Shown here piece after piece: positions 11,704-20,831 of a stretch of 64,000 nucleotides of DNA. The DNA comes from Thermohalobaculum sp963700775 (GTDB taxonomy: Bacteria; Pseudomonadota; Alphaproteobacteria; Rhodobacterales; Rhodobacteraceae): the NCBI GenBank assembly GCA_963700775.1, contig CAVOYU010000006.1:1-64000 (forward strand). The letters are read 5' to 3'. Position 1 is the first letter of the stretch, and every line of letters starts with the position of its first letter. A program made the position numbers and the translations under genes. The notes under the pieces were generated by a model that saw only the letters and a list, made by a program, of their open reading frames with translations, was not told the DNA's origin and did no database searches.

Positions 11704-12486
11704 TCACAGGTCGAGTTCGACCCAAACGGGCACATGGTCCGACGGCTTCTCTCGCCCTCGGACGTCGCTGTCGATCCCGGCCGCGGCCAGCCGGTCGGCG
11801 GCCTGCGGGGTCAGCAGCACATGGTCGATGCGGATTCCGTCGTTCCGCTCCCAGGCGCCGCGCTGATAGTCCCAGAAACTGTAGGCATGGTCCGCCTGGG
11901 TGGTCTCGCGGATCGCATCGGTGAAGCCGAGATTAACGATGCGTCGGAAGGCGGCGCGGCTCTCGGGCAGGAACAGCGCATCCTCCTTCCAGTTCTCCGG
12001 GTTCTCGGCGTCGCGCGGCTCGGGGATCACGTTGTAGTCGCCGGCGATCAGTGCGGTCTCCTCGTGAGCGAGCAACTTCTTCGCCCGCTTCACGAGCCGC
12101 GCCATCCAGGCGAGCTTGTAGTCGAACTTCGGTCCCGGTGCCGGGTTGCCGTTCGGCAGATAGAGGTTGCAGACCCGGATCGCCGCGTCCTTGCCGCTGA
12201 CGGTCGCCTCGATCCAGCGCGCCTGCTCGTCGGACGGATCGCCCGGCAAGCCGCGCTTCACGTCCTCGAGCGGCAAATTCGAGAGGATGGCGACGCCATT
12301 GAAGCCCTTCTGGCCGTGGGTCTCGATGTTGTAGCCGAGCCCCTCGATCTCCTCGCGCGGGAAGGCCTCGTCGACCGACTTGATCTCCTGCACGAGCGCG
12401 ACGTCCGGCGCGGCCTCGCCGAGCCATTCCAGCAGGGCGGGCAGGCGGGCCTTGATGCCGTTGATGTTGTACGTGGCGATTTTCAT
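11704..12486 (-). CDS. xthA: Exodeoxyribonuclease III / AP endonuclease
   Basis: This is a 260-residue enzyme of the EEP (endonuclease/exonuclease/phosphatase) family that cuts at abasic sites and trims 3' ends in base-excision repair. The catalytic set is visible: N7 in MKIATYNING, E34 in LVQEIKS, GDYNVIP (Asp and Asn), GIRIDHVLL and the terminal SDHVPVWVEL. The reading frame is open further upstream, across the tail of recQ, but the conserved start at MKIATYN and family length fix the ATG at 12486. It is downstream of recQ on the same strand with a 59-base gap, so the two repair genes may form a unit. Confidence 0.96.
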   Translation of the reverse strand: MKIATYNINGIKARLPALLEWLGEAAPDVALVQEIKSVDEAFPREEIEGLGYNIETHGQKGFNGVAILSNLPLEDVKRGLPGDPSDEQARWIEATVSGKDAAIRVCNLYLPNGNPAPGPKFDYKLAWMARLVKRAKKLLAHEETALIAGDYNVIPEPRDAENPENWKEDALFLPESRAAFRRIVNLGFTDAIRETTQADHAYSFWDYQRGAWERNDGIRIDHVLLTPQAADRLAAAGIDSDVRGREKPSDHVPVWVELDL

Positions 12487-12545
12487 GGCCTGCTCTCGAT
12501 CCTGGTCGGGCGCGAGCCTACATGCTGGCGCTGCGGCGGCGCAAC

Positions 12546-14606
12546 TCAGTCCCCCGCCGCTTCGATCGCAGCGAGGAAGGCGCCGCCGAAGCGCTCGGCC
12601 TTCTGGGCGCCGACGCCGGGGATGCGCTCGAGCGCGCCGAGGTCGCGGGGCCGGGCCTCGGCGATCTTCGCCAGCGTCGCGTTGGTGCAGACCAGGAACC
12701 GGTCTGTGCCGGTCTCGCCGCGCATGAGGCCCGACTGGGCACCGAGAAGCGCATCGAAAAGCGCCGCCGCCGGGTCCCCCGCCAGCTTGCGCCGGGCAGG
12801 ATGGGGCAGGGCGACCGGCCCCGCAGCGACCACCTCGAGGAAGTCGCGGCCGAAGCTCTCGAGCTTCTTTGCGCCCACGCCGCTGCACTCGGCCAGCTCG
12901 TCGAGCGTTTGCGGCTTGCGCGCGGCGATGTCGATCAGCGTCGCGTCGTGGAAGATCACATAGGCCGGCACACCCCGCGCCCGGGCGAGCGCGGCGCGTC
13001 TGGCTCGGAGCGCTTCGAAGAGCTCGTCGTCCTCCGGGCCAGGCCCGGCCACGGAGCGGGCCTTCGCCTGCTTCTGCGCACGCGGACGGCGCAGCGCGTC
13101 CTGGCGGAGCATCACCGTCTCCTCGCCTCGCAGCACCCGGCGACCGCCCTCCGTCGCCTGCCAGCTTCCGGCCTCGGTGACCTCGGCGAGGCCGAGCGCA
13201 TAGACCTGGCGGAAGATCGCCCGCCACTGGCTGCGCTCGAACTCGGCGCCGACGCCGAAGGTGCGGACGCGGTCGTGGCCAAGCTGGACGACCCGCTCGG
13301 TCGCCTCGCCGCGCAGCACCGCGATCAGGTGCTCGACTCCGAAGCGCTCGCCGGTGCGGAGCATGGCGGACAGCGCCTTCTGCACCGCCTCGGTGCCATC
13401 GAAACGCTCTGGTGGCTCGCGGCAAAGATCGCAGTTGCCGCATGGCTCGGTGCCGTCCTCGCCGAAATGGGCCAGCAGCACCTGGCGGCGGCAGCGCGGA
13501 GCCTCGGCGAGCGCGAGCAGCGCGTTCAGCCGCTGGTGGTCGGCGCGCTTGCGCTCATTGGGGGCGTCGGACTGGTCGATCTGCATCCGGCGGAGCTTGA
13601 TGTCGTCAATGCCGTAGAGTGTCAGCGTGTCGGCCGGCGCGCCGTCGCGCCCGGCGCGGCCGACCTCCTGGTAATAGGACTCCATCGACTTCGGCAGGTC
13701 GGCGTGGACGACGAAGCGGACGTCGGGCTTGTCGACCCCCATGCCGAAGGCGACCGTCGCCACCATCACGAGCCCGTCGTCGCGAGTGAAGCGGTCCTGG
13801 CGCGCGCTGCGGGTCTCGGTGTCGAGTCCCGCGTGATAGGCGAGCGCCGGGATGCCCGCGCCAGACAGCGCCGCAGCGACCGTCTCGGTCTTCTTGCGCG
13901 AGCCGCAATAGACGATCCCGGGCTGGCCCTTGTGGCGTTTCATGAAATCGAGGATGCGCGCCTGCGGCGACTGCTTCGGCTCGAAGGCGAGGTAGAGGTT
14001 CGGCCGGTCGAAGCCGCGCAGGAACATCTCCGGCGGCGCTGCGAAGAGGCGGGCCTGGATGTCGTCGCGGGTCTCGGCGTCCGCGGTCGCGGTGAAGGCG
14101 GCGGTCTGCACGCCGCCCAGCGCCTCGCGCAAGCTTCCGATGCGCAGATAGTCCGGCCGGAAGTCGTGGCCCCACTGGCTGACGCAATGGGCCTCGTCGA
14201 CGGCGAGCAGGTTCACCCCGGCCCGGCGGAGCAGATTCACCGTGGCCTCGCCCGCGAGCCGCTCGGGCGCCAGGTAGAGAAGCCGCAGCCGTCCCATCTC
14301 CAGCGCCTCGAAGACGCGCTCGGTCTCCCAGGGGTCGTTTGCCGAGGTCAGCGCGCCCGCCTCGACGCCAGCCTCGCGCAGCGCCGCCACCTGGTCGCGC
14401 ATCAGCGCGATCAGCGGCGAGATCACCACCGTCAACCCGCGCCGTCGGAGGGCAGGAAGCTGGAAGCAGAGCGACTTGCCCCCGCCCGTCGGCATGATCG
14501 CCAGCACGTCGCGCCCGGCGAGGATGGCGGCGACGATCTCCTCCTGCCCCGGCCGGAAGGCGTCGAAGCCGAAGACGGATTTCAAGAGCCGGCGTGTGTC
14601 CTGCAT
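12546..14606 (-). CDS. recQ: ATP-dependent DNA helicase RecQ
   Basis: This is a 686-residue 3'-5' helicase. Walker A is MPTGGGKS near residues 39-45, DEAH is at 137-140 within AVDEAHCVSQWGH, and the zinc-binding cysteines are in CGNCDLC. Two HRDC domains follow: one with YVIFHDATLIDIA and GVGAKKLESFG, and a second C-terminal one with FLVCTNATL and GVGAQKAERFG. The second HRDC makes it longer than E. coli RecQ. The ATG at 14606 gives the conserved LLKSVFGFDAFRPGQEE start. It is expected to act with recombination and with the adjacent ExoIII gene in repair. Confidence 0.96.
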   Translation of the reverse strand: MQDTRRLLKSVFGFDAFRPGQEEIVAAILAGRDVLAIMPTGGGKSLCFQLPALRRRGLTVVISPLIALMRDQVAALREAGVEAGALTSANDPWETERVFEALEMGRLRLLYLAPERLAGEATVNLLRRAGVNLLAVDEAHCVSQWGHDFRPDYLRIGSLREALGGVQTAAFTATADAETRDDIQARLFAAPPEMFLRGFDRPNLYLAFEPKQSPQARILDFMKRHKGQPGIVYCGSRKKTETVAAALSGAGIPALAYHAGLDTETRSARQDRFTRDDGLVMVATVAFGMGVDKPDVRFVVHADLPKSMESYYQEVGRAGRDGAPADTLTLYGIDDIKLRRMQIDQSDAPNERKRADHQRLNALLALAEAPRCRRQVLLAHFGEDGTEPCGNCDLCREPPERFDGTEAVQKALSAMLRTGERFGVEHLIAVLRGEATERVVQLGHDRVRTFGVGAEFERSQWRAIFRQVYALGLAEVTEAGSWQATEGGRRVLRGEETVMLRQDALRRPRAQKQAKARSVAGPGPEDDELFEALRARRAALARARGVPAYVIFHDATLIDIAARKPQTLDELAECSGVGAKKLESFGRDFLEVVAAGPVALPHPARRKLAGDPAAALFDALLGAQSGLMRGETGTDRFLVCTNATLAKIAEARPRDLGALERIPGVGAQKAERFGGAFLAAIEAAGD

Positions 14607-14677
14607 CGCTCCCCCGGGGAATCGCTGGCGCGACCCTAGTCGGCCGGGGGAGCGGTGTGAATTGAGTTGATGCTGTC

Positions 14678-15500
14678 CTAGCCGGCGTCGCGCTTCACGA
14701 AGTCGGTCATGAACACCTTCAGCCCACCTTCAGCGTCGTGCCTGAAGCAGTAGCGGGTCGGATAGTAGCCGGCCTTCTCCCAGGCCTCTGGCTGCTTGAC
14801 GTCGGCGCAGGCATCGCCGCCATTTGCCAGGAAGTCGCGGGTGACCATCACCTCGTGGAAGATCACATGGCCGTCGAAGGCGCCGTAGATCCAAGTATGG
14901 GTGAAGGGCTGTGGCGGGTTGCCGAGTTCCGGCGTCTTGCTGTCGATCAGGTGGTTGCCCATCTGCCCGACCGCCCCCTGCACGTCGATATGGTCCGGGT
15001 TCACGTATTTTGCGGGCACCGCCTTCACCGCCAGCTCGAAGGCGGCGCAGTCCATGAAGATCCCGCAGGAGCCGAGCTTGATTTCGTCGACCGCCTCGCG
15101 CGGGATCTGGTAGAAGTGGATGTCGAAATGCGGCTCCAGCCAGGCCTCCGGCGGGTGGCCGTGAGGCCCCCAGTTGACCATCGCCCAGCCGAACGGGATG
15201 TCGCCGCGCCCGGTCAGCTCGGCCGGGAGGGGCAGGTCCGAACTCATAGTCGCCGTCGCATTCGCCGTGATCCGCGATCTTGCCGTCGCCATTGAGGTCG
15301 AAGCACCGGCTGACATTGTTGGGGTCGGGCGGCAGGCCGTCGAAGGCGCCCATCGAGAACGCGACTCCGATCTCGGCCGGCGCGCCGTCGGCGCCAATCA
15401 CCGCGTAGCTTTGCACCGTGCCCTGGCCGAGCGGCGCCGACGCACCGGCCAACTCCGCCGCACCGGCCGCCCCGGCTCCGGCCAGCAACACCGCTACCAC
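14678..15500 (-). CDS. Secreted DUF5602 (TTHB210)-like protein, frameshifted
   Basis: Two overlapping frames make one protein. The N-terminal frame has a hydrophobic signal (VAVLLAGAGAAGAAE) and a Ca-binding-like FDLNGDGKIADHGECDGDYE section. The C-terminal frame carries the family core (IPFGWAMVNWGPHGHPP, FDIHFYQIP, TWIYGAFDGHVIFHE). The frames join if one T is removed in GAGTTC on the coding strand (GAACTC at 15240-15245), giving DYESDLPLPAELTG. The start is uncertain: GTG at 15500 lacks a basic n-region. Function is unknown; it is predicted periplasmic. It could be a real pseudogene, but the same one-base defect recurs in eight other genes here. Confidence 0.72.
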
Positions 15501-15682
15501 TCCGGCGGCAACATCACGAGTCCGAATGGACTTTCCTTCCCCATCTGATGTTTTTCACGTCACCGCGACCCGCCGGCGCGGGTCAGCGGCCGACGATAGC
15601 ACGGCCCGGGCCGCGGGCTGAGTGAATCCGGCATAACCGGGCGGACACGAGGAGAATCGGGGAACGGGCCGCCGCGGCCTGT

Positions 15683-16018
15683 TCAGATAGCGAAGCTGGT
15701 GCCGCAGCCGCAGGTCGAGGTGGCGTTGGGGTTCTCTACGTGGAACCGGGCGCCGATCAGCTCGTCCTTGAAATCGATCACCGCGCCCGAGAGGAAGGGC
15801 AGCGACTCGGGGTCGACCAGCACGCGCTGGCCGTCGCGCTCGATCACGAGGTCGCCCTCGGCGGCCGCGTCCTCGAGCTGGAACTCGTACTGGAAGCCCG
15901 AGCAGCCGCCGCCCAGCACGGCGACGCGGAGCGCCTTGGCTTCGCCCGAACCGCCGGCAATCTCGGCGAGCCGCGCGAAGGTGCGATCGGTGACCTTGAC
16001 CGGGATCGTCAGTTCCAT
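15683..16018 (-). CDS. erpA: Iron-sulfur cluster insertion protein ErpA (HesB/IscA family)
   Basis: This is a 111-residue A-type Fe-S carrier. The three cluster ligands are C39 (in GGGCSGFQY), C103 and C105 (in STCGCGTSF). It delivers [2Fe-2S] or [4Fe-4S] clusters to apo-enzymes. The ATG at 16018 gives the normal family length; a longer frame upstream adds nine non-conserved residues. It is divergent from dgt, with 117 bases between them that should hold both promoters. Confidence 0.92.
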   Translation of the reverse strand: MELTIPVKVTDRTFARLAEIAGGSGEAKALRVAVLGGGCSGFQYEFQLEDAAAEGDLVIERDGQRVLVDPESLPFLSGAVIDFKDELIGARFHVENPNATSTCGCGTSFAI

Positions 16019-16135
16019 CGCCTGGCCTCTCTGGCTTCCCTGCACCGCGAATCAGCTATAACCGGCCCACGGCCGCGTCTGCCTAGGATGTAACCACGAC
16101 CGGCGGCGAGACAAGGGTGCGGGGAAGGGGCCCAC

Positions 16136-17320
16136 ATGGACGAGACCAGACTGGCACCCTTCGCGGCGCTGCCCGGCGAGACCCGGGGCAGGCTCCACGC
16201 TGAGCCGGAGAGCGCGCACCGCTCGCCCTTCCAGCGCGACCGCGACCGGATCATCCACTCCTCGGCCTTCCGGCGGCTGAAGCACAAGACCCAGGTCTTC
16301 GTCGAGCACGAGGGCGATTATTACCGCACCCGGCTGACGCATTCGATCGAGGTTGCCCAGATCGCCCGCACGCTGGCCCGGACGCTCAGGCTGAACGAGG
16401 ATCTGGCCGAGGCGGTGGCGCTGGCCCACGACCTCGGCCACCCGCCCTTCGGGCATACCGGCGAGGAGGCGCTGGACGAGTGCATGGCCGAGTATGGCGG
16501 CTTCGACCACAACGCCCAGGCGCTCAGGATCGTCACCGACCTCGAGCGCCACTATGCCGAGTTCGACGGGCTGAACCTGTCCTGGGAGACGCTTGAGGGG
16601 ATCGCCAAGCACAACGGGCCGCTGCTGGACTCGGCCGATGCGCCGCGCGGCCGGCTGCCTTTCGCGATCGCCGAGTATGCCGCCCGGCACGACCTCGAGC
16701 TCCACACCCGGGCCGGGGCCGAGGCGCAGGTGGCGGCGCTCTCGGACGACATCGCCTATGTGAACCACGACCTGCATGACGGGCTGCGCGCGGGCCTGTT
16801 CACCCTCGACGAGGCGGAAGCGCTTCCGGTCGTCGGCGATTGCTTCGCGGAGGTCGATGCGGCCTATCCCGGCCTCGACCCGCTCCGCCGCCGCCACGAG
16901 GCGCTGAGGCGGGTCTTCGGACTCATGGTCGACGACGTGCTGACCGAGAGCCGGCACCGGCTCGAGACGCTGGCGCCGGCGAGCATGGCCGGGGTGCAGG
17001 CGCTCGACTGCCCGGTGGTTGCCTTCTCGGCCCGAATGGAAAGCGACATCGCCACCATCAAGAGTTTCCTGTTCCGGCGCATGTACCGGCACTACCGGGT
17101 GCGCCGGATGCGGGCCAAGGCGGCGGGCGTGGTGCGGGATCTCTTCGACATCTTCCTTGGCGATCCCGGACTAATGCCCGAGGAATGGAGCGCCGCGGCG
17201 GGGACCGCCGAGTCGGAGCTGATGCGCGCCCGGATCGTCGCCGACTACATCGCCGGCATGACCGACCGCTTCGCGCTGGAGGAGCACCGCGTGCTGACCG
17301 ATCCGCTGGCGCGGGCCTGA
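16136..17320 (+). CDS. dgt: Deoxyguanosinetriphosphate triphosphohydrolase
   Basis: This is a 394-residue HD-domain dNTPase that removes triphosphate from dGTP. The conserved N terminus (FQRDRDRIIHSSAFRRLKHK) is followed by the HD metal site: H69 in RLTHSIEV, H98-D99 in ALAHDLGHPPFGH, and a later D in ALSDDIAYVNHD. The C-terminal half is of the short type common in alphaproteobacteria. The erpA-dgt-argS neighbourhood is a known Rhodobacterales arrangement. Confidence 0.95.
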   Translation: MDETRLAPFAALPGETRGRLHAEPESAHRSPFQRDRDRIIHSSAFRRLKHKTQVFVEHEGDYYRTRLTHSIEVAQIARTLARTLRLNEDLAEAVALAHDLGHPPFGHTGEEALDECMAEYGGFDHNAQALRIVTDLERHYAEFDGLNLSWETLEGIAKHNGPLLDSADAPRGRLPFAIAEYAARHDLELHTRAGAEAQVAALSDDIAYVNHDLHDGLRAGLFTLDEAEALPVVGDCFAEVDAAYPGLDPLRRRHEALRRVFGLMVDDVLTESRHRLETLAPASMAGVQALDCPVVAFSARMESDIATIKSFLFRRMYRHYRVRRMRAKAAGVVRDLFDIFLGDPGLMPEEWSAAAGTAESELMRARIVADYIAGMTDRFALEEHRVLTDPLARA

Positions 17321-17396
17321 GGCCGCGCCGGCTATTGATTTTTTCCGCGCCAAGGTCTTCTTCTCTTTCGGTGTGCCAATTTCGTAATCGCAGGCC

Positions 17397-18107
17397 ATGT
17401 CCACCACGAGCGGCCCGCCCGGGCGGGTGATGCGTCTGACCGAGGAGATGGTCCGGCGGGTCCACCGCGAGGTGCCCGACGAAGGGCCGCTGGCGCACCT
17501 CACCTACTTCACCGAGGCCGATTACGACGATCATCTCGCCGGGTTCCTGCGGGAACGGCCCGATGGTCCGGTGCAGGTCTTCGCCTACGGCTCGCTGATC
17601 TGGAAACCGGCATTCGAGCCGGCGGCGGTCTCGCGGTGTAGGGCGATCGGCTGGAGCCGCGCCTTCTGCCTCAGGGTCAATCGCTACCGTGGCACCCGGG
17701 ATTTTTCGGGGCTGATGATGCAGATCGACCGGGGCGAGGGCTGTGAAGGCATCCTCCAGACCGTTGCCGTGGAGCGCGAATGGGCCGATCTATCGGCCCT
17801 ATGGCGGCACGAGATGACAGTCAGGCCGCCGGGCAATACGCCGCAATGGGTCGAAGTCGAGCGGGGTGGCCAGATAATGAGAGCCATCGCCTTTACTTCC
17901 AACTGCGAAAGCCCGAATTATGTGGGCGACCTCGGCGTCGAGGTGGTCGCGGCCACACTCGCCAAGGCCTGCGGCCACTGGGGCTCAGGGGCGGAGTACT
18001 TGTGCCAGACGGTGCTCTCGCTCGAAGTCGCGGGGGTTCACGATCCCTATCTCTGGCGGCTCCAGGACCGCGTTGCCGAATTGATCGAGGCGTCTGGAGT
18101 TGGCTGA
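17397..18107 (+). CDS. chaC: ChaC-type gamma-glutamylcyclotransferase
   Basis: This is a 236-residue protein of the ChaC/GCG family, which degrades glutathione to 5-oxoproline and Cys-Gly. The substrate-binding VFAYGSLIW motif lies near residue 63. Later family motifs are C-x-G-I-L-Q and SPNYVGDLGVE. The basic/acidic N-terminal extension of about 55 residues is common in proteobacterial ChaC. The GC content drops through the second half of this gene. It sits between dgt and argS on the same strand. Confidence 0.9.
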   Translation: MSTTSGPPGRVMRLTEEMVRRVHREVPDEGPLAHLTYFTEADYDDHLAGFLRERPDGPVQVFAYGSLIWKPAFEPAAVSRCRAIGWSRAFCLRVNRYRGTRDFSGLMMQIDRGEGCEGILQTVAVEREWADLSALWRHEMTVRPPGNTPQWVEVERGGQIMRAIAFTSNCESPNYVGDLGVEVVAATLAKACGHWGSGAEYLCQTVLSLEVAGVHDPYLWRLQDRVAELIEASGVG

Positions 18108-18211
18108 GTGGTTCCATCTGCGGCGGGATGGTCGCCATCTGACAGGTTTGCGGCGGCCACTGACCATGCTATGCGCCACGCAGCCGAACTAAGGAAGCGC
18201 CGGGAGCCCCG

Positions 18212-19957
18212 ATGAACCTCTTTACTGAGATCAGGACCGCTGTAGTGGATGCGCTTGAGCGCCTCGAAGCCGAGGGCATGCTGCCGGGCGGGAGCCCGGT
18301 CGGCAGCGTGACGGTGGAGCCGCCGCGCGATCTGAGCCATGGTGACATGGCGACCAACGCGGCGATGGTGCTGGCGAAGCCCTCTGGCTTGCAGCCGCGC
18401 GCGCTGGCCGAGCAGATAGCGGCCCTTCTGCGTGCCGATCCCCGCATCGCCGAGGTGACCGTCGCCGGGCCCGGCTTCATCAACCTAAGGCTCTCGCCCG
18501 CGCTCTGGCAAAGCATCGTCTCGCGTGCGATTTGCGAGGGCGTCGACTTCGGCCGCTCGACGATGGGTGCCGGGAAGAAGGTCAATGTGGAGTATGTCTC
18601 CGCCAACCCCACCGGCCCGCTCCATGTTGGACACACCCGCGGTGCTGTCTTTGGCGACGCACTGGCAAGTCTGCTCGATTTCGCCGGCTACGAGGTGACG
18701 CGAGAATACTACATCAATGACGGTGGTGCTCAGGTCGACGTGGTAGCCCGCTCGGCCTATGAGCGTTACCGCGAGGCGCACGGGTTGAACCCGGAGATCG
18801 CCGAGGGGCTCTATCCCGGGGACTATCTAATTCCCGTCGGAGAGGCGTTAAAGGCGGCATTTGGCGACAGCCTGCTCGAGAAGCCGGAGAGTGATTGGCT
18901 GGTTCGGGTGCGCGACTTCGCGACTGCCATGATGATGGACCTGATCCGCGACGACCTGAAAGCGCTCGGGGTCGCGATGGATGTGTTCTTCTCGGAGAAA
19001 TCGCTCTATGGCACTGGCCGGATCGAGGGGGCGCTGGAGTTTCTGAAGGGCAGGGGCCTGATCTACGAAGGCGTGCTCGATCCTCCAAAAGGCAAGAAGC
19101 CTGAGGACTGGGAGCCGCGACCGCAGACCCTGTTCCGTTCGACCGAGTTCGGCGACGATGTTGATCGACCCATCCGCAAGGCTGACGGCGCCTGGACCTA
19201 TTTCGCCCCGGACATTGCCTACCATAAGGACAAAGTGGACCGGGGCTTTGATCTCTTGATCGACGTCTGGGGCGCCGATCACGGCGGCTACGTCAAACGC
19301 ATGAAGGCGGCGGTTGCCGCGCTGAGTGCGAACCGGGTTCCGCTGGACGTGAAGCTTTGCCAACTGGTCAAGCTCTTCAAGGGCGGCGAGCCCTACAGGA
19401 TGTCAAAGCGAGCGGGCACATTTGTGACGCTGCGCGACGTGGTTGACGAGGTCGGCCCCGACGTGACCCGCTTTGTCATGCTGACGCGCAAGAACGACGC
19501 GCAGCTCGACTTCGATTTCGTCAAGGTGCTGGAACAGAGCCGCGAGAACCCGGTATGGTATGTGCAGTATGCCCATGCCCGGATCTGCTCGCTCATGGCG
19601 CGGGCCGCCGAGGCAGGCGTGCTGGCGGGTGATTCGGAGCTGACAGGGGCGGAGCTCTCCGGTCTTGTCCACGAAGCCGAGATAGGGCTGATGCGAAAGC
19701 TCGCCGAGTTCCCGCGAATCATCGAGACTGCCGCAACCCACCACGAACCGCATCGGGTGGCCTTCTACCTCTACGATCTGGCCTCCGAACTCCATTCGTG
19801 GTGGAATTTGGGTCAGGGCGAACCGGAACTCCGGATTGTCCGTGACGGCCACATGGCATTGAGCCTGGCCAGATTGGCACTGGCGCGTGCGGTTCAGGTT
19901 GTGATTTCGGCGGGGCTTGGTATTCTGGGAGTGACCCCGATGAGCGAAATGAAATGA
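18212..19957 (+). CDS. argS: Arginine--tRNA ligase
   Basis: This is a class I synthetase of 581 residues. It has the N-terminal Add1 domain for tRNA contact, the HVGH motif at residues 138-141 in ANPTGPLHVGHTRGA, and a KMSK-equivalent in YRMSKRAGTF. The C-terminal helical anticodon-binding domain ends in LARAVQVVISAGLGILGV. The ATG follows an AGGAAGCGCC-type ribosome site. It opens a tightly packed run argS-SPOR-nagZ-scpA-scpB. Confidence 0.97.
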   Translation: MNLFTEIRTAVVDALERLEAEGMLPGGSPVGSVTVEPPRDLSHGDMATNAAMVLAKPSGLQPRALAEQIAALLRADPRIAEVTVAGPGFINLRLSPALWQSIVSRAICEGVDFGRSTMGAGKKVNVEYVSANPTGPLHVGHTRGAVFGDALASLLDFAGYEVTREYYINDGGAQVDVVARSAYERYREAHGLNPEIAEGLYPGDYLIPVGEALKAAFGDSLLEKPESDWLVRVRDFATAMMMDLIRDDLKALGVAMDVFFSEKSLYGTGRIEGALEFLKGRGLIYEGVLDPPKGKKPEDWEPRPQTLFRSTEFGDDVDRPIRKADGAWTYFAPDIAYHKDKVDRGFDLLIDVWGADHGGYVKRMKAAVAALSANRVPLDVKLCQLVKLFKGGEPYRMSKRAGTFVTLRDVVDEVGPDVTRFVMLTRKNDAQLDFDFVKVLEQSRENPVWYVQYAHARICSLMARAAEAGVLAGDSELTGAELSGLVHEAEIGLMRKLAEFPRIIETAATHHEPHRVAFYLYDLASELHSWWNLGQGEPELRIVRDGHMALSLARLALARAVQVVISAGLGILGVTPMSEMK

Positions 19958-20030
19958 CCGAAGGTCAACATAAAGGGGTCTGAGCAGGAATACCCCCAAA
20001 CTGAGGGGGCACCACAGGCGCGGAACCCGT

Positions 20031-20831
20031 ATGCGAGACGAGTTCGACGACGACTATGACGTTGCCGAGGGCGATGGCCGCTCGGACTGGCGCGGCCGGA
20101 TGGCGGCGCGCTTGTCGGTATCGGCCGGGGCGCTCCTTCTGATCGGGATTGTCGTTGGGAGTGGCGTTTGGGTCTACCGGCTTGTCGACCGGGACGTCAG
20201 CGCGGTCCCGGTGATTCACGCTGCGCTGACACCGGCCAAAGTTCAGCCCGACGATCCCGGCGGCGCGGTGACGGCACACCAGGACATGACGAGCTACTCC
20301 GCTGGCTCCGACCTGTCGAAGCCGCCGCAGATCACATTTGCCCCCCCGCCTGAGCGGCCAGCCGCCGAGGATGTCGCGATGGCGGCGCTGCAGGAGACGG
20401 CCGCAGATGTGACCGCCGCGCCCGAGCCCGGCAACGCGACCACCGCGCCAGGTGATGGCACCGAGCTGGCGCCGGAGGTTAGTCCGCCGGCTCCTGCGCG
20501 GCCGGGCAATCTCTCTCAGAAGATGGCGACCGCGCAGAAGGCTGCCTCGGTTGAAGAGCAGCTCCTTACGAGCGCCGCAGCTTCGGCGGTCCAGATCCAG
20601 CTTGGTGCGTTCGAGAGCCGCGACGAGACGGAAGCCCAGTGGGACCGCATATTCGGCTCGAACGAGGATGTTCTGACCGGCCGCGCACTGGTGGTGCAGA
20701 GTACGATCTCTGGTGGTCGCCGCTTCTTTCGGCTGCGCGCGGGACCGTTCAAGGACCGGATCGAGGCCCAGAATGTCTGCCGGGCGCTTCAGTCGCGCGG
20801 CCAGGATTGTCTCGTCGCGGTGAATGGGTAA
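20031..20831 (+). CDS. Inner-membrane SPOR-domain protein
   Basis: This 266-residue, single-pass protein has a short acidic cytoplasmic tail (MRDEFDDDYD), one membrane segment at about residues 33-53, a long Pro/Ala-rich periplasmic linker and a C-terminal SPOR domain (about residues 186-264, with VQIQLGAFESRDETE and FRLRAGPFKDR). SPOR domains bind glycan strands stripped of peptide stems at the division septum. It overlaps nagZ by one base, linking it to peptidoglycan turnover. The locus is the usual Rhodobacterales one between argS and nagZ. Confidence 0.9.
   Translation: MRDEFDDDYDVAEGDGRSDWRGRMAARLSVSAGALLLIGIVVGSGVWVYRLVDRDVSAVPVIHAALTPAKVQPDDPGGAVTAHQDMTSYSAGSDLSKPPQITFAPPPERPAAEDVAMAALQETAADVTAAPEPGNATTAPGDGTELAPEVSPPAPARPGNLSQKMATAQKAASVEEQLLTSAAASAVQIQLGAFESRDETEAQWDRIFGSNEDVLTGRALVVQSTISGGRRFFRLRAGPFKDRIEAQNVCRALQSRGQDCLVAVNG

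Noticed and set aside
12487..13443. Long minus-strand frame continuing upstream of ExoIII
   Set aside because: It runs antisense-frame through recQ with low-complexity Arg/Ala-rich sequence. ExoIII has a clear conserved start at 12486, so this is a GC-driven shadow frame.
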